This document shows, one piece after another, positions 10,859-21,800 of a stretch of DNA of 64,000 bases. The stretch is from Haplosporangium gracile (lineage: Eukaryota; Mortierellomycota; Mortierellomycetes; Mortierellales; Mortierellaceae): contig JAAAUF010000009.1 in the NCBI GenBank assembly GCA_015499985.1, forward strand, positions 1-64,000. The letters are read 5' to 3'. The position numbers were made by a program, and so were the translations under genes. A model generated the notes under the pieces. It saw only the letters and a list, made by a program, of their open reading frames with translations, made no database searches and was not told where the DNA came from. The first letter of the stretch is position 1. Each line of letters begins with the position of its first letter.

Positions 10859-11935
10859 TTAAGCGACATACTGTCCGGGCATGTGGGTGCCAGCAGCAGT
10901 GGTGGTACCAGGAGCGCCCATGGCGGGAACATTCTGAGGAACAGCTCCTCCTGGAGCAGCATTGTTGTTGTTAGCGTTCATGGGGGGCACCTGTGTACCA
11001 GCTGCTGTGGTGGTAGCCATAGTGTTCTGGAGGTGGGCCTGGTTATGGCGATCGTGGTGGTTCCCCATCAAACCCCCACCGGATGAAGGGTAGACTTGCT
11101 CGGCGGTTTGGCCAACAACTGGAACGGTCCCGGCGGCAGTCGGGGGGACGTTCTGGGTGTAGGTGGGGACATGGCTCGTTCCCGTGGGACCGGCAACGTT
11201 GGTAGCTCCAGGGTTCTGAAGACCGGCGGTGGTCTGCTGGTGAGGGACGATGGAAGGGTGGATCAGGTTGGGATCTGCGGCGTGGGCGCCACCAAGAGCA
11301 TTTGTATCGCGTCTGTCGTGCTTGTCGTGATGGAGGCCGCTAAAGATACCATGATGATGAGTGTGGTCGTCCTTAGGTGGGACAGCGGGTCCAGAATGGC
11401 CGGTAAGACCCTGCTGGCCGGTCATACCCTGCTGGCCGGTCATACCCTGCTGGCCGGTCATACCCTGCTGACCAGTAAGACCGTGCTGGCCGGTCATACC
11501 ATGCTGACCGGTAAGACCGTGCTGACCGGTCATACCCTGCTGACCGAGCGTGTCCTGGTAGGCGGCACGGTTGGCAGTGTCTCCAACAGCGGTGCCCGTG
11601 TGAGGGGGCATGGTGGTCTGATTGTTTTGGTTGTGATGGCGATCCATGGTGTTCAGGGTATCGACGGGGTGCTGACCAGCATGGTAAGTCACTGCGGGGT
11701 TGATGGCGTTGGCAGTGTTTCCAGTGTTGGTAGGGAGATTGTCGTTGGTGCCATGGAAGCCAGGGCCTGGCTGGTTAGAGTCGTGGTAAAGGTTGGATTG
11801 GTTGGGGTCGTGCTGCTTGCCGGTGATCTTGTCAGCGATTTGGGTGGCCTTCTCCTTAACCTTCTCCATGGCAGTAGGCTTGGTGGTCGTGGTGGTGGTT
11901 GAGGTGGTGGTGGTGTGGGAAGTAGGGTTAGTCAT
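10859..11935 (-). CDS. Repeat-rich hydrophilic protein, hydrophilin/LEA-like
   Basis: Single-exon gene for 358 residues; I recognise no specific ortholog. The protein is almost entirely hydrophilic, rich in Gly, Thr, Gln, His and Asn, and has no Cys or membrane segment. Residues 20-45 form a charged helix-like stretch (KVKEKATQIADKITGK) of the kind seen in stress-protective disordered proteins. Residues about 130-180 consist of about nine copies of a six-residue unit (GMTGQQ/GLTGQH). His-rich patches (HTHHHGIFSGLHHDKH) follow. A TATAAA lies about 70 bases upstream of the ATG, a focused promoter typical of highly inducible or highly expressed genes. Composition suggests a desiccation or stress hydrophilin, but that is inference. 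Confidence 0.75.
   Translation of the reverse strand: MTNPTSHTTTTSTTTTTTKPTAMEKVKEKATQIADKITGKQHDPNQSNLYHDSNQPGPGFHGTNDNLPTNTGNTANAINPAVTYHAGQHPVDTLNTMDRHHNQNNQTTMPPHTGTAVGDTANRAAYQDTLGQQGMTGQHGLTGQHGMTGQHGLTGQQGMTGQQGMTGQQGMTGQQGLTGHSGPAVPPKDDHTHHHGIFSGLHHDKHDRRDTNALGGAHAADPNLIHPSIVPHQQTTAGLQNPGATNVAGPTGTSHVPTYTQNVPPTAAGTVPVVGQTAEQVYPSSGGGLMGNHHDRHNQAHLQNTMATTTAAGTQVPPMNANNNNAAPGGAVPQNVPAMGAPGTTTAAGTHMPGQYVA
11398..11546 (-). repeat. Coding minisatellite, 18-base units
   Basis: About eight tandem 18-base units (+ strand core CTGGCCGGTCATACC) encode G-[ML]-T-G-Q-[QH] repeats. Neighbouring copies are nearly identical, which suggests recent unit duplication. Confidence 0.9.
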
Positions 11936-12244
11936 TTTGGTAATTGTTGTTTTCTGAGTTTGTTGAATTGTTTGATAGTGGGAAAAGTGTAAAGGATGTT
12001 GCTGCTTTTATACCTTTTGAGTCATGTTGGTGTGTCTGTTGTGAAATAGCCGTGTTGTGAGAAATGACAACAATGCTGAACAACGCTTGGACCAAGCAGG
12101 TTTCAATCCCTCACATGTTTCGTCATAATTGCAGGCTGGTTTTGTCATTTTCGAACCTTAAACCTCATAATGCATTACAACACATTCGTCTGTATTAAAC
12201 GACACTAATCAAAAACTTAATGGAAAAACTGTGGCTAAATCTAA
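11936..12244 (-). other. Promoter of the hydrophilic protein and 3' region of the Ash2 gene
   Basis: About 310 bases between two - strand genes. It holds the TATA box at 12007-12012 and a short pyrimidine-rich leader for the downstream gene. No coding sequence seen. Confidence 0.5.
12007..12012 (-). promoter_or_regulatory. TATA box
   Basis: TATAAA on the - strand, within GGTATAAAAGCAGC, about 70 bases upstream of the ATG of the hydrophilic repeat protein. Position and sequence fit a core promoter. Confidence 0.6.
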
Positions 12245-15161
12245 CTAATCATCGTCGTCTGACGCCTCATTCTCCCGTCTGTGGTCGTGGTTATGATGAT
12301 GATCATTATTACTACTGTGGCGGTGATCGTCTCGACCTTCTCCCCTCGCATCATATTTTTCATCATCGTAACGCAAGTGCATCTCAACATCCCGCTGCGA
12401 ACGCTCGTCGCCCGAGTAATCATCATCACGGTGGTGGTGGTGGCTCTGTCGGTGACCCTGTCGATCCTGGTGGTGGTCCTCTCTCTCCCTGTCTCTGCCC
12501 CTGTCCCTATCTCCCCGTTCATAGTCATAGTCATCGTCCATACGTTCCTCGGTCATCTCTCGCTCGGCAGGTGTACCCATATCAATGTCACGATCTGCGT
12601 CATCCAGGTCCCGATCCTCGCTCGCTCTAGATCGATCCATCCTCGACTCGCTCGAACGGTCCTGGCTACGACGATAGTCATCCTCACTTTGATCGTACTC
12701 CTGCAACCGCGACTGACCAGCAACTCGCTCTGCCTGACTAGATGCCGACGCCTCCATTGACCTCTCCATTACTGCCTGTTCAGACACCCAGAGCTCAACC
12801 TCATCCACCAAGTCAATAAGACACTCCTCAATCAGTTTCTCCTCCCACCGCTCCGACATTGGCCGCCAAACATTCTGCTCGGCCGTTATCCGCTTGTTCT
12901 CTGCCTCTGCTTCGGGGTCCTTGCTAGGTGGGTACTTGAACTCTGGTCCAAAATTGGCAGTGGCTGTTCCGTTCCTGTAGACGGAGATGACGGGGTAGTA
13001 TCCCAGCGTGCCATCGTCAAAACGCAGTTGGTCCTGCTCCTTGGCGTTCTGCTCGATGGGCAAGACTGAAAACAAGTCCTGCCACATCACGCCCTGACAG
13101 ATTCCGTTCTTGTATACAATGATTTTGGAGCCGGGGATCGTAGGCGGTGGGATCGGTTTTTCGACATTGGTCTTAATGGGTGTCGCTTCGTACTCGGTCA
13201 TCTCGATGTATCGCTTGGTAGGGGAATAGTCAACCGATTCAAAATACAGCTGGCCCTTGAAATAAAACGATCGTCGAAGTCGTCTATGCTTAAAGAATGA
13301 TTTCTCATTCCCGTCTGACGGCAGTGAAATATATAGGCCAATGACATCTCCCGTCTTGAATGGCTCTCCAAAGGGCGTTACCCGCGACATGTGCACCTTT
13401 TCGCCTGTTGTATCCCGGATTCCATAACTATACGCATCGAATCCTACTGGCGCCTGGAGTGTAGCTATTAAACAAGAGAAAAAGAGGTGTCAGAATGTGT
13501 GGCCAGGTAGGCTTCAGTATTCAATATTGCAAAGAAAGGCGCTTCGCTACCTTCACGACGCGCCCATCCGAGTCGAACATGCGCACCATCCCGTCCTTCA
13601 TATCGCGGCTCCCCTCCGCGATCAATCGTGACCTCATAGTACCACTGACCCTCTCGAACACCACAGTTCGCACGAACCATACGGAATCCCTTCTCGGTTG
13701 TGATAGTCTTGCACTCCTCGTCAATTAGCATGTAGGGGCTCATGTCTTCCCTACACAGACGAACACCATCCAGCGTCGGGTTGGCCGTCTGTCGGTAGAG
13801 CATATACTGCAAGAGTGGGTCGGGTTCGCAGGTAACATATTTGAACCGATTCCGGTTATAAGGGTGTTCGTTGGATGTGCTGAAGGGAGTGATGTTGTTA
13901 CCACTGTTGGTCGAGACGACTGTGTTGGGGAGAGGTATATAGGTGGCCTGAGACGTGACGGGTGGTGTTGCTGGGGCTCGGTTATGACTCGATCCGGCGC
14001 CCTTTGTCTTTTTTTCTAATTTTCCTGCAGCTGTCCGTTTTGATCCAGTGTCCTCGCCCGTCGCTCCGTTCGCCTTTCGCTTTCCTTCGCGCTGTGCCTT
14101 TGGGAGCTGCGACCTTGAACTCGATGACTGATGGCTCTATTCGATCAAGGTATACATTTGTGTCAATAAAAAAAAGGTGTTGAAGCGATACATTGATCTG
14201 GTAATTTATTGACATGACTTACGGCGATGTGTCCCGGTTTCATGTTCCACACGTTGGCCTTTGTCAAACAGAAATCAGATGAGGCTGAGCGCGCCTGCTC
14301 ATCCGTCGCCTCGAAAACATCCTTGGAGATATAAAGACAGCTGCCTAGTGTCGCCCACCTATAATTGAATCAATTCAAAAAAAACATCAGTATGAGAGAT
14401 CAGTAAAATCAAACGAACAAGTATCAAATGATCGCGAAACGGAGAGCTGAATATGTGCTTACCAGGTGGTAGTCCTGCTTCGATCTGTACAAAGCGCCTT
14501 CCAATGCCGATCCACATAAGGCAAGATATGATCCTTCTTATTAAAGTAATACCGATACTCCTTCCAATCCATATAATCCGCATTCTTGGACCACAGATTC
14601 TCCTCATTCGGCTGATCCTTGCTAGGTCCAGGTCCTCCCTTGTACTGTCGAGCCTCCTTGAGGTATTCTTGTACAATCAAATTAGCAATCGTGGTGGCGC
14701 AAATTTCTTTCCATCCTGCAGTGACACGTTCGAAGAATTCAGGGACTGTTCCTGGTTCTTTTGGTTCCTGTTGTTGATGGTTTCTCCCGGAAGGTTTGAA
14801 GACGCAGGCTTTGCAGAGAAACTTGTAGTTTGTGATAAAGGGGACTACAGGACCAAGGGAGACTTCTATGCACGAAGCGTGGAACCAATTGTGGCAACCT
14901 GAGGAAGGGCATTGATAACGAAGGAGGAGAAGTGACTGCGGTTAATGGATTGCCGCGAAGAGGACAAGAGGAAGAGTGCATGTCTTTGAAGAATCTTTCT
15001 CGTATTTTTTTTTGGCGGGAAAGATCAGCAGCGTTTGTACCTTTGCATTGAAGTGACAGTTCATCCAGTCGCCTATCATGTCCGCAATAGCAGTACTGTC
15101 CTTGGCGGTTGATGGTGTGTGCAGTGTTCCAGCTGAGCTGCTCCGAGTCGTAATTTGCCAT
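12245..15161 (-). CDS. ASH2: Ash2-type COMPASS (Set1 H3K4 methyltransferase) subunit
   Basis: Core subunit of the complex that methylates histone H3 lysine 4. Exons (-): 15161-15041, 14898-14463, 14358-14223, 14136-13551, 13464-12245, giving 832 residues. The N-terminus is a PHD-like zinc finger (YCYCG, LQCKGCHNWFHASC, FLCKAC). A winged-helix region follows (VPEFFERVTAGWKEICATTIANL, WATLGSCLYI, VWNMKPGHIA). A basic linker leads to a SPRY domain (GQWYYEVTIDRGG, HVRLGWARREG, FDAYSYGIRD, GDVIGLYISLP, GTLGYYPVISVY, ANFGPEF), the part that binds RbBP5. The last 200 or so residues are a disordered Arg/Asp/His-rich tail ending in a run of Asp. WDR5, another COMPASS subunit, is 45 kb away in this window. 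The domain order matches animal and fission-yeast Ash2 rather than budding-yeast Bre2, which lacks the finger. The start ATG fits but an upstream start is not excluded. Confidence 0.93.
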
Positions 15162-15341
15162 CAGCCGTAAGTTGTCGTCGAAGTTGAAGTGCTGGAAGCA
15201 AATCGCGAACGGCGAGTGAGAAAAACGACGCCATCAACTTGCAAGCTTGAAGCATTTGCAATTACACATTTCGGTGACGTATATGTTTACTAAATACTAG
15301 TTATAAATAAGTTTAAGAAATAACGTTTTTAACAACCAATT

Positions 15342-15413
15342 TCCTAGTTGGTCCAGTGGTCAGGATTTGTCGCTCTCACCGACAAGGCCCGGGTTCGATC
15401 CCCGGACTGGGAA
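15342..15413 (+). tRNA. tRNA-Glu (anticodon CUC)
   Basis: 72 bases that fold as a full cloverleaf without an intron. The acceptor stem pairs TCCTAGT with ACTGGGA with one G-U, and the discriminator is A. The anticodon arm TGTCG-CTCTCAC-CGACA gives anticodon CUC, reading GAG. The T arm is CCGGG-TTCGATC-CCCGG, which includes the B box GGTTCGATCCC. A TTTT run 5 bases downstream and TTTTTTTT at 15432 fit RNA polymerase III termination. Confidence 0.96.
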
Positions 15414-15470
15414 TAATCTTTTGACCCTTTTGTTTTTTTTAACTCGGAACCGCATATTTCTTTGGTCCAC

Positions 15471-15806
15471 TGATCTGCTTGACAACCCTCGTACTAAGTC
15501 CATGTAACTCACTTTTTTTGTTTTCAAGACAAAAACGTCTACAGGAGGGGCCAAACTCATTGAGACAACTTGCTTTCCTTCGTGCGCCCTCAAAGAATCA
15601 CTTGTGCACCCTCAGAGGTGATCATTGAAGCGTTTGTGCTGAAATTGTCACTTTTTAGCTACTGACAAGCCGTGGTGTTGACAATATGGGACATGAGCTC
15701 CATGAATTGAACCGTAGGAAGATGATCAAACGAAATGAACGCATTAATAATGCGTTTGTGACATTACAACAAGGTGCTGTTAGTACGAGGGTTGTCAAAT
15801 AGATCA
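15471..15806. mobile_element. MITE-like element with 27-base terminal inverted repeats
   Basis: The left end (15471-15497, TGATCTGCTTGACAACCCTC then GTACTAA) and the reverse complement of the right end (15780-15806) match at 25 of 27 bases. The 282 bases between hold no open frame of note, so this would be a non-autonomous DNA transposon remnant. I see no clear target-site duplication. It begins 58 bases after the tRNA-Glu. Confidence 0.6.
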
Positions 15807-15879
15807 ATTCTTACTTTTCAGCTATCAAAGCCTTATATTTTTACAAAGAAATGTACAATTATTTGTAATACACTCTTAA

Positions 15880-17176
15880 TTACATGCCTGCAACAGTCTC
15901 GCGACGGCTATAGTCGTCAGCAGGAGTAGTATCCCACTCATCATCATCAACCTCTGAATCGTCCTTCTTGGAAGGCTCGTCCTTGGAAGTGTGCTGTTCC
16001 ATCAACTTGGAGTGGAACGCCATATCGACCAATTTGTGTTTCTCTTTCTCACCATGAGGGGCCTTGATCTCGGCGTCTTCGACTGCATGCTCGTCCTTGA
16101 GGTTGACATGAAGGTGATTGCGCTCTGCCCGCTCCGATACATCTTCAACCGTTTCAAGCGAGACATCAACGTCGCGCAATTCTGCATGTGGGTCGTGGAG
16201 GGCGCTGGTGTCGTGATTGCTGTTGTGATGGCGGCTATGGGATCCCTTCATGGTAAAGGCGCGCTCCTGCTTGTTGTCTTCCTCTAAAACACCTTCGGTG
16301 TGACCATAATCGCGGTGGTGAACAGGGATGGTCCTGAAGGAATCGTCATCCTTGGTGGAGTCTTGAGCATCCCCCGCCGCAGTGTGCGAGACGGCGATCG
16401 AATCCGAAGTATCAGAAGAAGGCGCGACCGTGAACCGGCCGTTATAGAACTTGGGTAAAGTCGTCGTCGACATCGAACGGACCTCGGAATCCGCAGACTT
16501 GGGGGTATGAGTATTCGCGGAAGAGCCGCCAGAGTGAAGGACATCATGGGGCTTCGACGAGGTCAAAGACGTCGCAGCAGTCGAAACCGAGAGTGGGGCA
16601 TCCTTGTGCTCCTTGGCCAGACCTCCTTTCAGGGAATGGGCAGGCGATCCTTGGTTGAGCGAGCGTGGAGAATAGGTTTTAGTAGGAGCGGGTTCGCTAT
16701 CCTCGGCGTGACCATCCTTGCTGCGACCGCCCATGAAGGCACGGTGGAGACCGGCCATGGCTGGTTTGGGGACCGAGGCGGAGTGCTTGAGACTCAGCGA
16801 GTCGGAGCTGATGGAGGGCTTGGGCATGGGAACATGTTCCTTGCAGACAAGAACCTTTTGAGGGCGATGAGTCAGTTCGTCAATCATAGATTCGTCAAGG
16901 GCCGCCATCTGGAATGTGCGCATTGTGAGCGAGGTCCCACAATTTGGTGCCATGCACTATGAATACAAGGAAGCAAAAGCATAGTCGCGGTTAAAATTTG
17001 AGCTCTGACGTGTGTAGACATTAAAAAAAAGGGGGGAGACCGTGCACGAATTAGTAAAGAGAGAGAAAGAGAAGTACCTTGAAGCAAGGGCGGTGGTACC
17101 AGCGCCCTTCTGCATCCATCTTTTCATTGACATAGACCGTCTTCTTACAGTTCCCGCAGGGGCGTGTGGACATCAT
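15880..17176 (-). CDS. LIM-domain protein
   Basis: Exons (-): 17176-17078 and 16956-15880, giving 391 residues. The N-terminal 80 residues hold a single LIM zinc-binding module that spans the splice junction: CGNC, WYHRPCFKC, MAPNC, and finally CKEH after a longer than usual loop of about 31 residues. LIM modules bind proteins, not DNA, often at cytoskeletal or signalling sites. The remaining 310 residues are disordered, Ser/Thr- and charge-rich, with a His-rich patch and an acidic end. The segment YNGRFTVAP contains an RFxV peptide like those in the kinase at 3.6-8.0 kb. The frame is open upstream to 17371, but that stretch is pyrimidine-derived and looks like leader, so I start at the Met-Met just before the first zinc-binding Cys. 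Specific ortholog not recognised. Confidence 0.82.
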
Positions 17177-18292
17177 CTCTCGCTCTTTTTTCGAAGGGTG
17201 TTGAGCTGGGGTAAGAAGGTTTGAAACTGAGGGAGAGGGGGGGGCAGGTGCTATTTTTTTTTTTTTTGATGTGATGATTTCTGCAAAGACTGCGACAGAG
17301 AGAGAGGGGGAGAAGAGGGCAGAAGCGAGAGGGAGGGAGGGAAGAGAGGGGTATCGAATAGAGGGAACCATATCAACGCGCCTTTTAAAGTATTTGTCCT
17401 GGACTCTTTAACAAGCGAAAGTAAGGACAACAACATCAACGTAGGCGCATGCTCTTAGGATAAGACCCTTCCGAGATCCACGTTGCAGTTTCAACTGGCC
17501 ACTGTAGTTTTTCTCACTTCTTTTTGTCTTTGCTAGAAAACAGTACGACCGAATGGGTTCACCGCACATCCCATTCCTTGTCACACCAAGACATGATTTA
17601 CGCTCGCTGTTTTTTTGCTTGAGTGATGAACAGTCGCGGTCGTCGACCAGGCCTAGCCTTTGCTTACTTCTCTTGGGCAGTGAAAGCGTCGAGCGTCACT
17701 TAGCTCAAAGGAACTTACGGCAGTAAGGAAAAGTTCTCTTGTGTTCTTTGACCTTCTGTCTTCTGATATATTATTACTTCGAGGATGCCTGTTTGATTTA
17801 AGAATCCAGTACATGTACTGTACATGCACCGTACAACCAATGGCATTTCGATCCTCTGCCAAGGAAGCCATTGACAAATAGTGAAAGTAGCCAACCTGGT
17901 TGTGCCAGTGGAGTGTCAACCATCCCATCCTGAAAAGGTAATTTTTTTCTCTCTGCCTCGTTAGACCTGAAGAGTAATAGTGTTCGCCATTTTTGTACTG
18001 GATCTAAAGATCGGGGTTATATGGGGCAAAGGATCGGGGAAAAGAGACGTGCTATACTGTACGGAGTGGCAAAATAGAAGGGAAACGGGTCTTAGCCAAG
18101 GCCAGGCTAGTTGCCGACACTTGGCCACTCAGCACATAGTCGCAATTGTATAAAAACCCTGGCCCTCACCCATGTTTTTCTCTTCCTCCTAGTCCTCTTC
18201 TCCTCCCTCCTCTCTCTCATACACACGCACTCTTTTTCAAAATCTCAACAAACACCCTCACAGCTTCACAACACATAAACAACTGAAAAAAA
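17177..18292. other. Divergent intergenic region (LIM protein / eS27)
   Basis: About 1.1 kb. Near 17177-17400 the - strand is pyrimidine-rich, fitting the LIM gene's promoter. Near 18149 there is a TATA box and then a CT-rich leader for the ribosomal protein gene. The middle (17400-18100) shows no coding sequence or repeat that I can support. Confidence 0.5.
18149..18156 (+). promoter_or_regulatory. TATA box of the eS27 gene
   Basis: TATAAAAA about 140 bases upstream of the ATG, followed by a CT-rich tract (TCTTCCTCC, CCTCTCTCTC) as expected around a ribosomal-protein start site. Confidence 0.6.
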
Positions 18293-18547
18293 ATGACTCT
18301 CGCCGTCGATATCCTGAACCCCTCCCCCCTCAAGGAAGCTCAGACCCACAAGCTCAAGCGCATTATCCAGAGCCCAAACTCCTTCTACATGGACGTCAAG
18401 TGCAACTCATGCCAGACAATCACTCCGCTCTTCTCCCACGCCGACACCGTCGTCGCCTGCAAGAAATGTAGCGCTGTCCTTTCTCAGCCCACTGGTGGTC
18501 TTGCCCGTCTCTCCGAGGGTGTCTCCTTCCGCAAGAAGTCCCAATAA
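18293..18547 (+). CDS. RPS27: 40S ribosomal protein eS27
   Basis: Small-subunit ribosomal protein with one zinc ribbon. Single exon, 84 residues, close to the family's usual length. The ribbon reads [15 protein letters not shown] and then [10 protein letters not shown], which provides the four zinc-binding Cys. The N-terminus [12 protein letters not shown] and the end GVSFRKKSQ are typical. It is intronless, unlike most genes here. A TATA box and pyrimidine-rich leader precede it, fitting high expression. Its neighbours are unrelated: the LIM gene is divergent and Scc3 convergent. Confidence 0.97.
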   Translation: MTLAVDILNPSPLKEAQTHKLKRIIQSPNSFYMDVKCNSCQTITPLFSHADTVVACKKCSAVLSQPTGGLARLSEGVSFRKKSQ

Positions 18548-18826
18548 ATAACAGGATCTTTCTAGCAATCAAGATGCTTGCTGAAGAATGGAGGCAAAAA
18601 CAAACCATGCGCATAGTAGACCCATACCAGACAAAACTTCAAACTTACATCTGCTCCCGCATCATATCCTTTTCTCGCCATGCCTTCAATGGTTGTAGAA
18701 AAACAATTTTCCTCTTCTTTCAGCGTAGTCAAAATAAAAACTATTTTCTTTCATTCTGTTTTGTCACCATATTTGTTTGTTGTTTTTTGCCTTTATTACA
18801 TGCTGTTCAAAAAAAAGAGAATGAAT

Positions 18827-21800
18827 CTAGCGGACACGAAGGCGCTTGGATTCGTTCACGGCAACACCCTGCTCGCTCGATCGACTCTCATTATCGCTAG
18901 CTTGTGCATCAACATCATCCGACCGCCCCTGCTTGTCTCCGCCACGATCTTCTCCAGCCTCCTCATCCTCCTCTGGTGTTGCAAGACGCTTCTTTCCGGC
19001 AACCTTCTCAGGTTCAGGGTTAAACTCCTCTGTTACTGCTACTGGTGCTGCTGCGGCATCCGCATCTTGGTTGGCCGTATCAGCTTCCATATCAACATCG
19101 CGGATTTCTTGCTCCTTATCTTGCTGCTGCTGTTGTTGTTGTTCATCCCGAAGTCGTGCAGCCTCCTCCGCTTTCTTTGCCGCAGCAGCCTGCTCAACCA
19201 TAGCCTTTTGCATCAGCTTCTCCAGCTTGGATTGATACTGTCGCAATGATTCCCAGACGTTGTCATCGTCCACCGCCAGAGACTTCTCTTCGCACTTGGA
19301 CTTGATCAACTCTTGTCTACATATTGAGAACCAAAACAACGTTGTCAATTCATGAGCTAAAAATGCAAACTATTCATAACACAAATAACGATGTTAAAAA
19401 AAACTTACATTGTAGTGATCTCGGTAGTCCTTGACTGGATACCAAAGAGCAACTGACTGAGAATGTCAAAGAACTTGATCATTTTGGTCTTCTTGACCTG
19501 ATTGCCATCTTGCCCATAGCTCGCGATCTTATCAAATGCATGGTTGACACCTTGTCTCTGCATGTTCCACACAAGGCGCACGTCAATTCCTGCCCTGATG
19601 GTCTGCATGAAACCTGGTGGCCTGATAACTGTGATCAAAACCTTTGCCAGCTGGAGTGCCTGGTTCGTCGACTTGACATGCCCTTCCACAAACAGTTCGA
19701 AAGCCTATACGGTTGCACGAAACATACAAGATACGTCAACATGTAGCCCAAAATTGTCTTCATGAAAGAGCTGAATGAATGAATATGTCATTACCTGCTT
19801 GAGGGAGGCCATGCACACTGACATAAAGACCTCAGTCTTTTGCTGATTTGCCTGTCTGGAAGCGCCAGAGGTGGTTTGAGCCTTGATTGCCGTCACAACT
19901 CGCTTCACACCCTCGTCAAACTCAGCGCCAAAGCGGCCGTATTGGGAAACCACAGCGGTGGCATGCTCCATGCTGAAGTCCTTGAGGATGATCTGACGCA
20001 TAAACGAAAAGACTGTCCCAAACATTTCGTACTTGTCCTCCTGTTCAATCTGAGCAGCGGCGAGTTTCTCATCCTCCAAAAGTTCTTCAGCCTCAGCTTC
20101 AATCTTTGCTCCGTCTTCATCGCTATCAGGGTTGGCATCTGCTCCTGCCTCATCGGTGCCTGCCGTTGGTGTTCTGGCCGCCTGGAGAGCCTTTGCCTTC
20201 TCCTGAACCTTTTCGCTCCACAGATCCAATTCCGAACGGACAAAGCTCTCACACTCTGCTTGAGTCACCTCAGGACAGGTCATGTACAGGCTATGACGGT
20301 TGGCTCCCTTTGACGAGTGAAACATATCTCCACCAAAGAGCCAGTAGATGTCGCCAAGAACCTGAAAAGCCTTGCGTCGAAGACGAGCATCAACATCATG
20401 GTTGTCCTTGTCAGTAAGACCAGAGATCGTCCGGACAAGTGCATCCCGCATGTGAAGCATCTCCCGGGCATCGTCTTCCGTCCAATCCGCATCTTGTCCG
20501 TGCTTTGCAGCGTTATTCCTGCACACCCATGAGATCCAAAGGAATGAGATCGAAAGAGCCGAGATAGTCAACTAATGGCCGCGGAGAAGGACAATATGTG
20601 AGTATTCTGATTTAGGCCCTGCTCAACGATATCACTGAATAGCTTTACACTCACCTCAGCATCTGATCCCTGAGCAGTCTTGTAACGGCCGACGACCTTC
20701 AATAGTCCATCGAAGGGATCTTGAATCAATCCACGAGGTGCCTTTGAGGTAACGTCTGTGCACTTGACCAAATGCTCGAGTCTTCGGAGGGCAAGAGTCA
20801 TCTCCCTCAGGGCATTCTGTTCGGTCATATCTTCCTCCTAATACCAAAAGAAAGAAAAAGATGCGTCAATGACCATCTCAAGCCCGCCAAAAATTACGGA
20901 ACTACTCGCGACAATAAAGTCCTGTCTTACAGTTGCAACCAAGTTCAAAAAGGATTCGAGGAGCGATGCCCCCAAAGCTTCAATCTTGGCTTCATGCGAG
21001 GACTTCAAGACCTCATATTTCTGGAATGCTCTGATCGTCACGGCAGCAGTATGGAGAACAGAGGGCTCATTGTGCTTTTTAAAAACCTTGACCACTTCGT
21101 CAACGAGATCCTCATATGCCTAAAAACCGATTAAGAAATGTTAAAAATGAACAACGACTAATATACAACAGCGGCATAGAAACTAGGTCATAGACACTTA
21201 CGGCAAGCATACGCATGTCCAGATAGATGTTCAAAGGAACGAGTTGAGGGATGACAAGGACAGAGCGGACGCGTACTGCATCAATGCCGTATTTCAGGAA
21301 AAGCTGAGGCAAGAGCCCAACACAGAACCGCCCGACTTCGTTTGAAACCTCGTCCTGTTGAGCCTTGAGCTTGGCCTTGTCCTTGAGGAATCCAGGAGCA
21401 GCAGGAGGGTGAAGAATCATCTGCAAACTGGCGATCAGGATCTCCAAAAGAACATTCTCTTCTTCCTCGTTCAAACTGTAAAGCTCATCCAACGACTTCG
21501 CTGCGTGGGCACCATTCTGTGAGCTGGAGGTGGCGACGGGGACTGTAGAATGATCTTCCGTGAGGTAGTCGGCGATAGATTGCCAGTTCTAAAAGATGAA
21601 GTAAAACAAAAGTAAATATGTGAATTTCAGCAATAAGCCAGTACGTAGACGTATGCAAGAGCCCTGCTGATACACAGAATGAACTTATTTACTTTAAGAG
21701 ATTCGATCTCGGACCAGAGGGCCTCAACAGCCAACGCGATTCTTCCAACCTTGGTTTCCTCAAAGAGTCGACTGCCAGTCTTGTCAACTTGCTTGTCGTG

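Noticed and set aside
17177..17371. N-terminal extension of the LIM protein
   Set aside because: Open in frame but of leader-like composition; the LIM module begins at the later Met.
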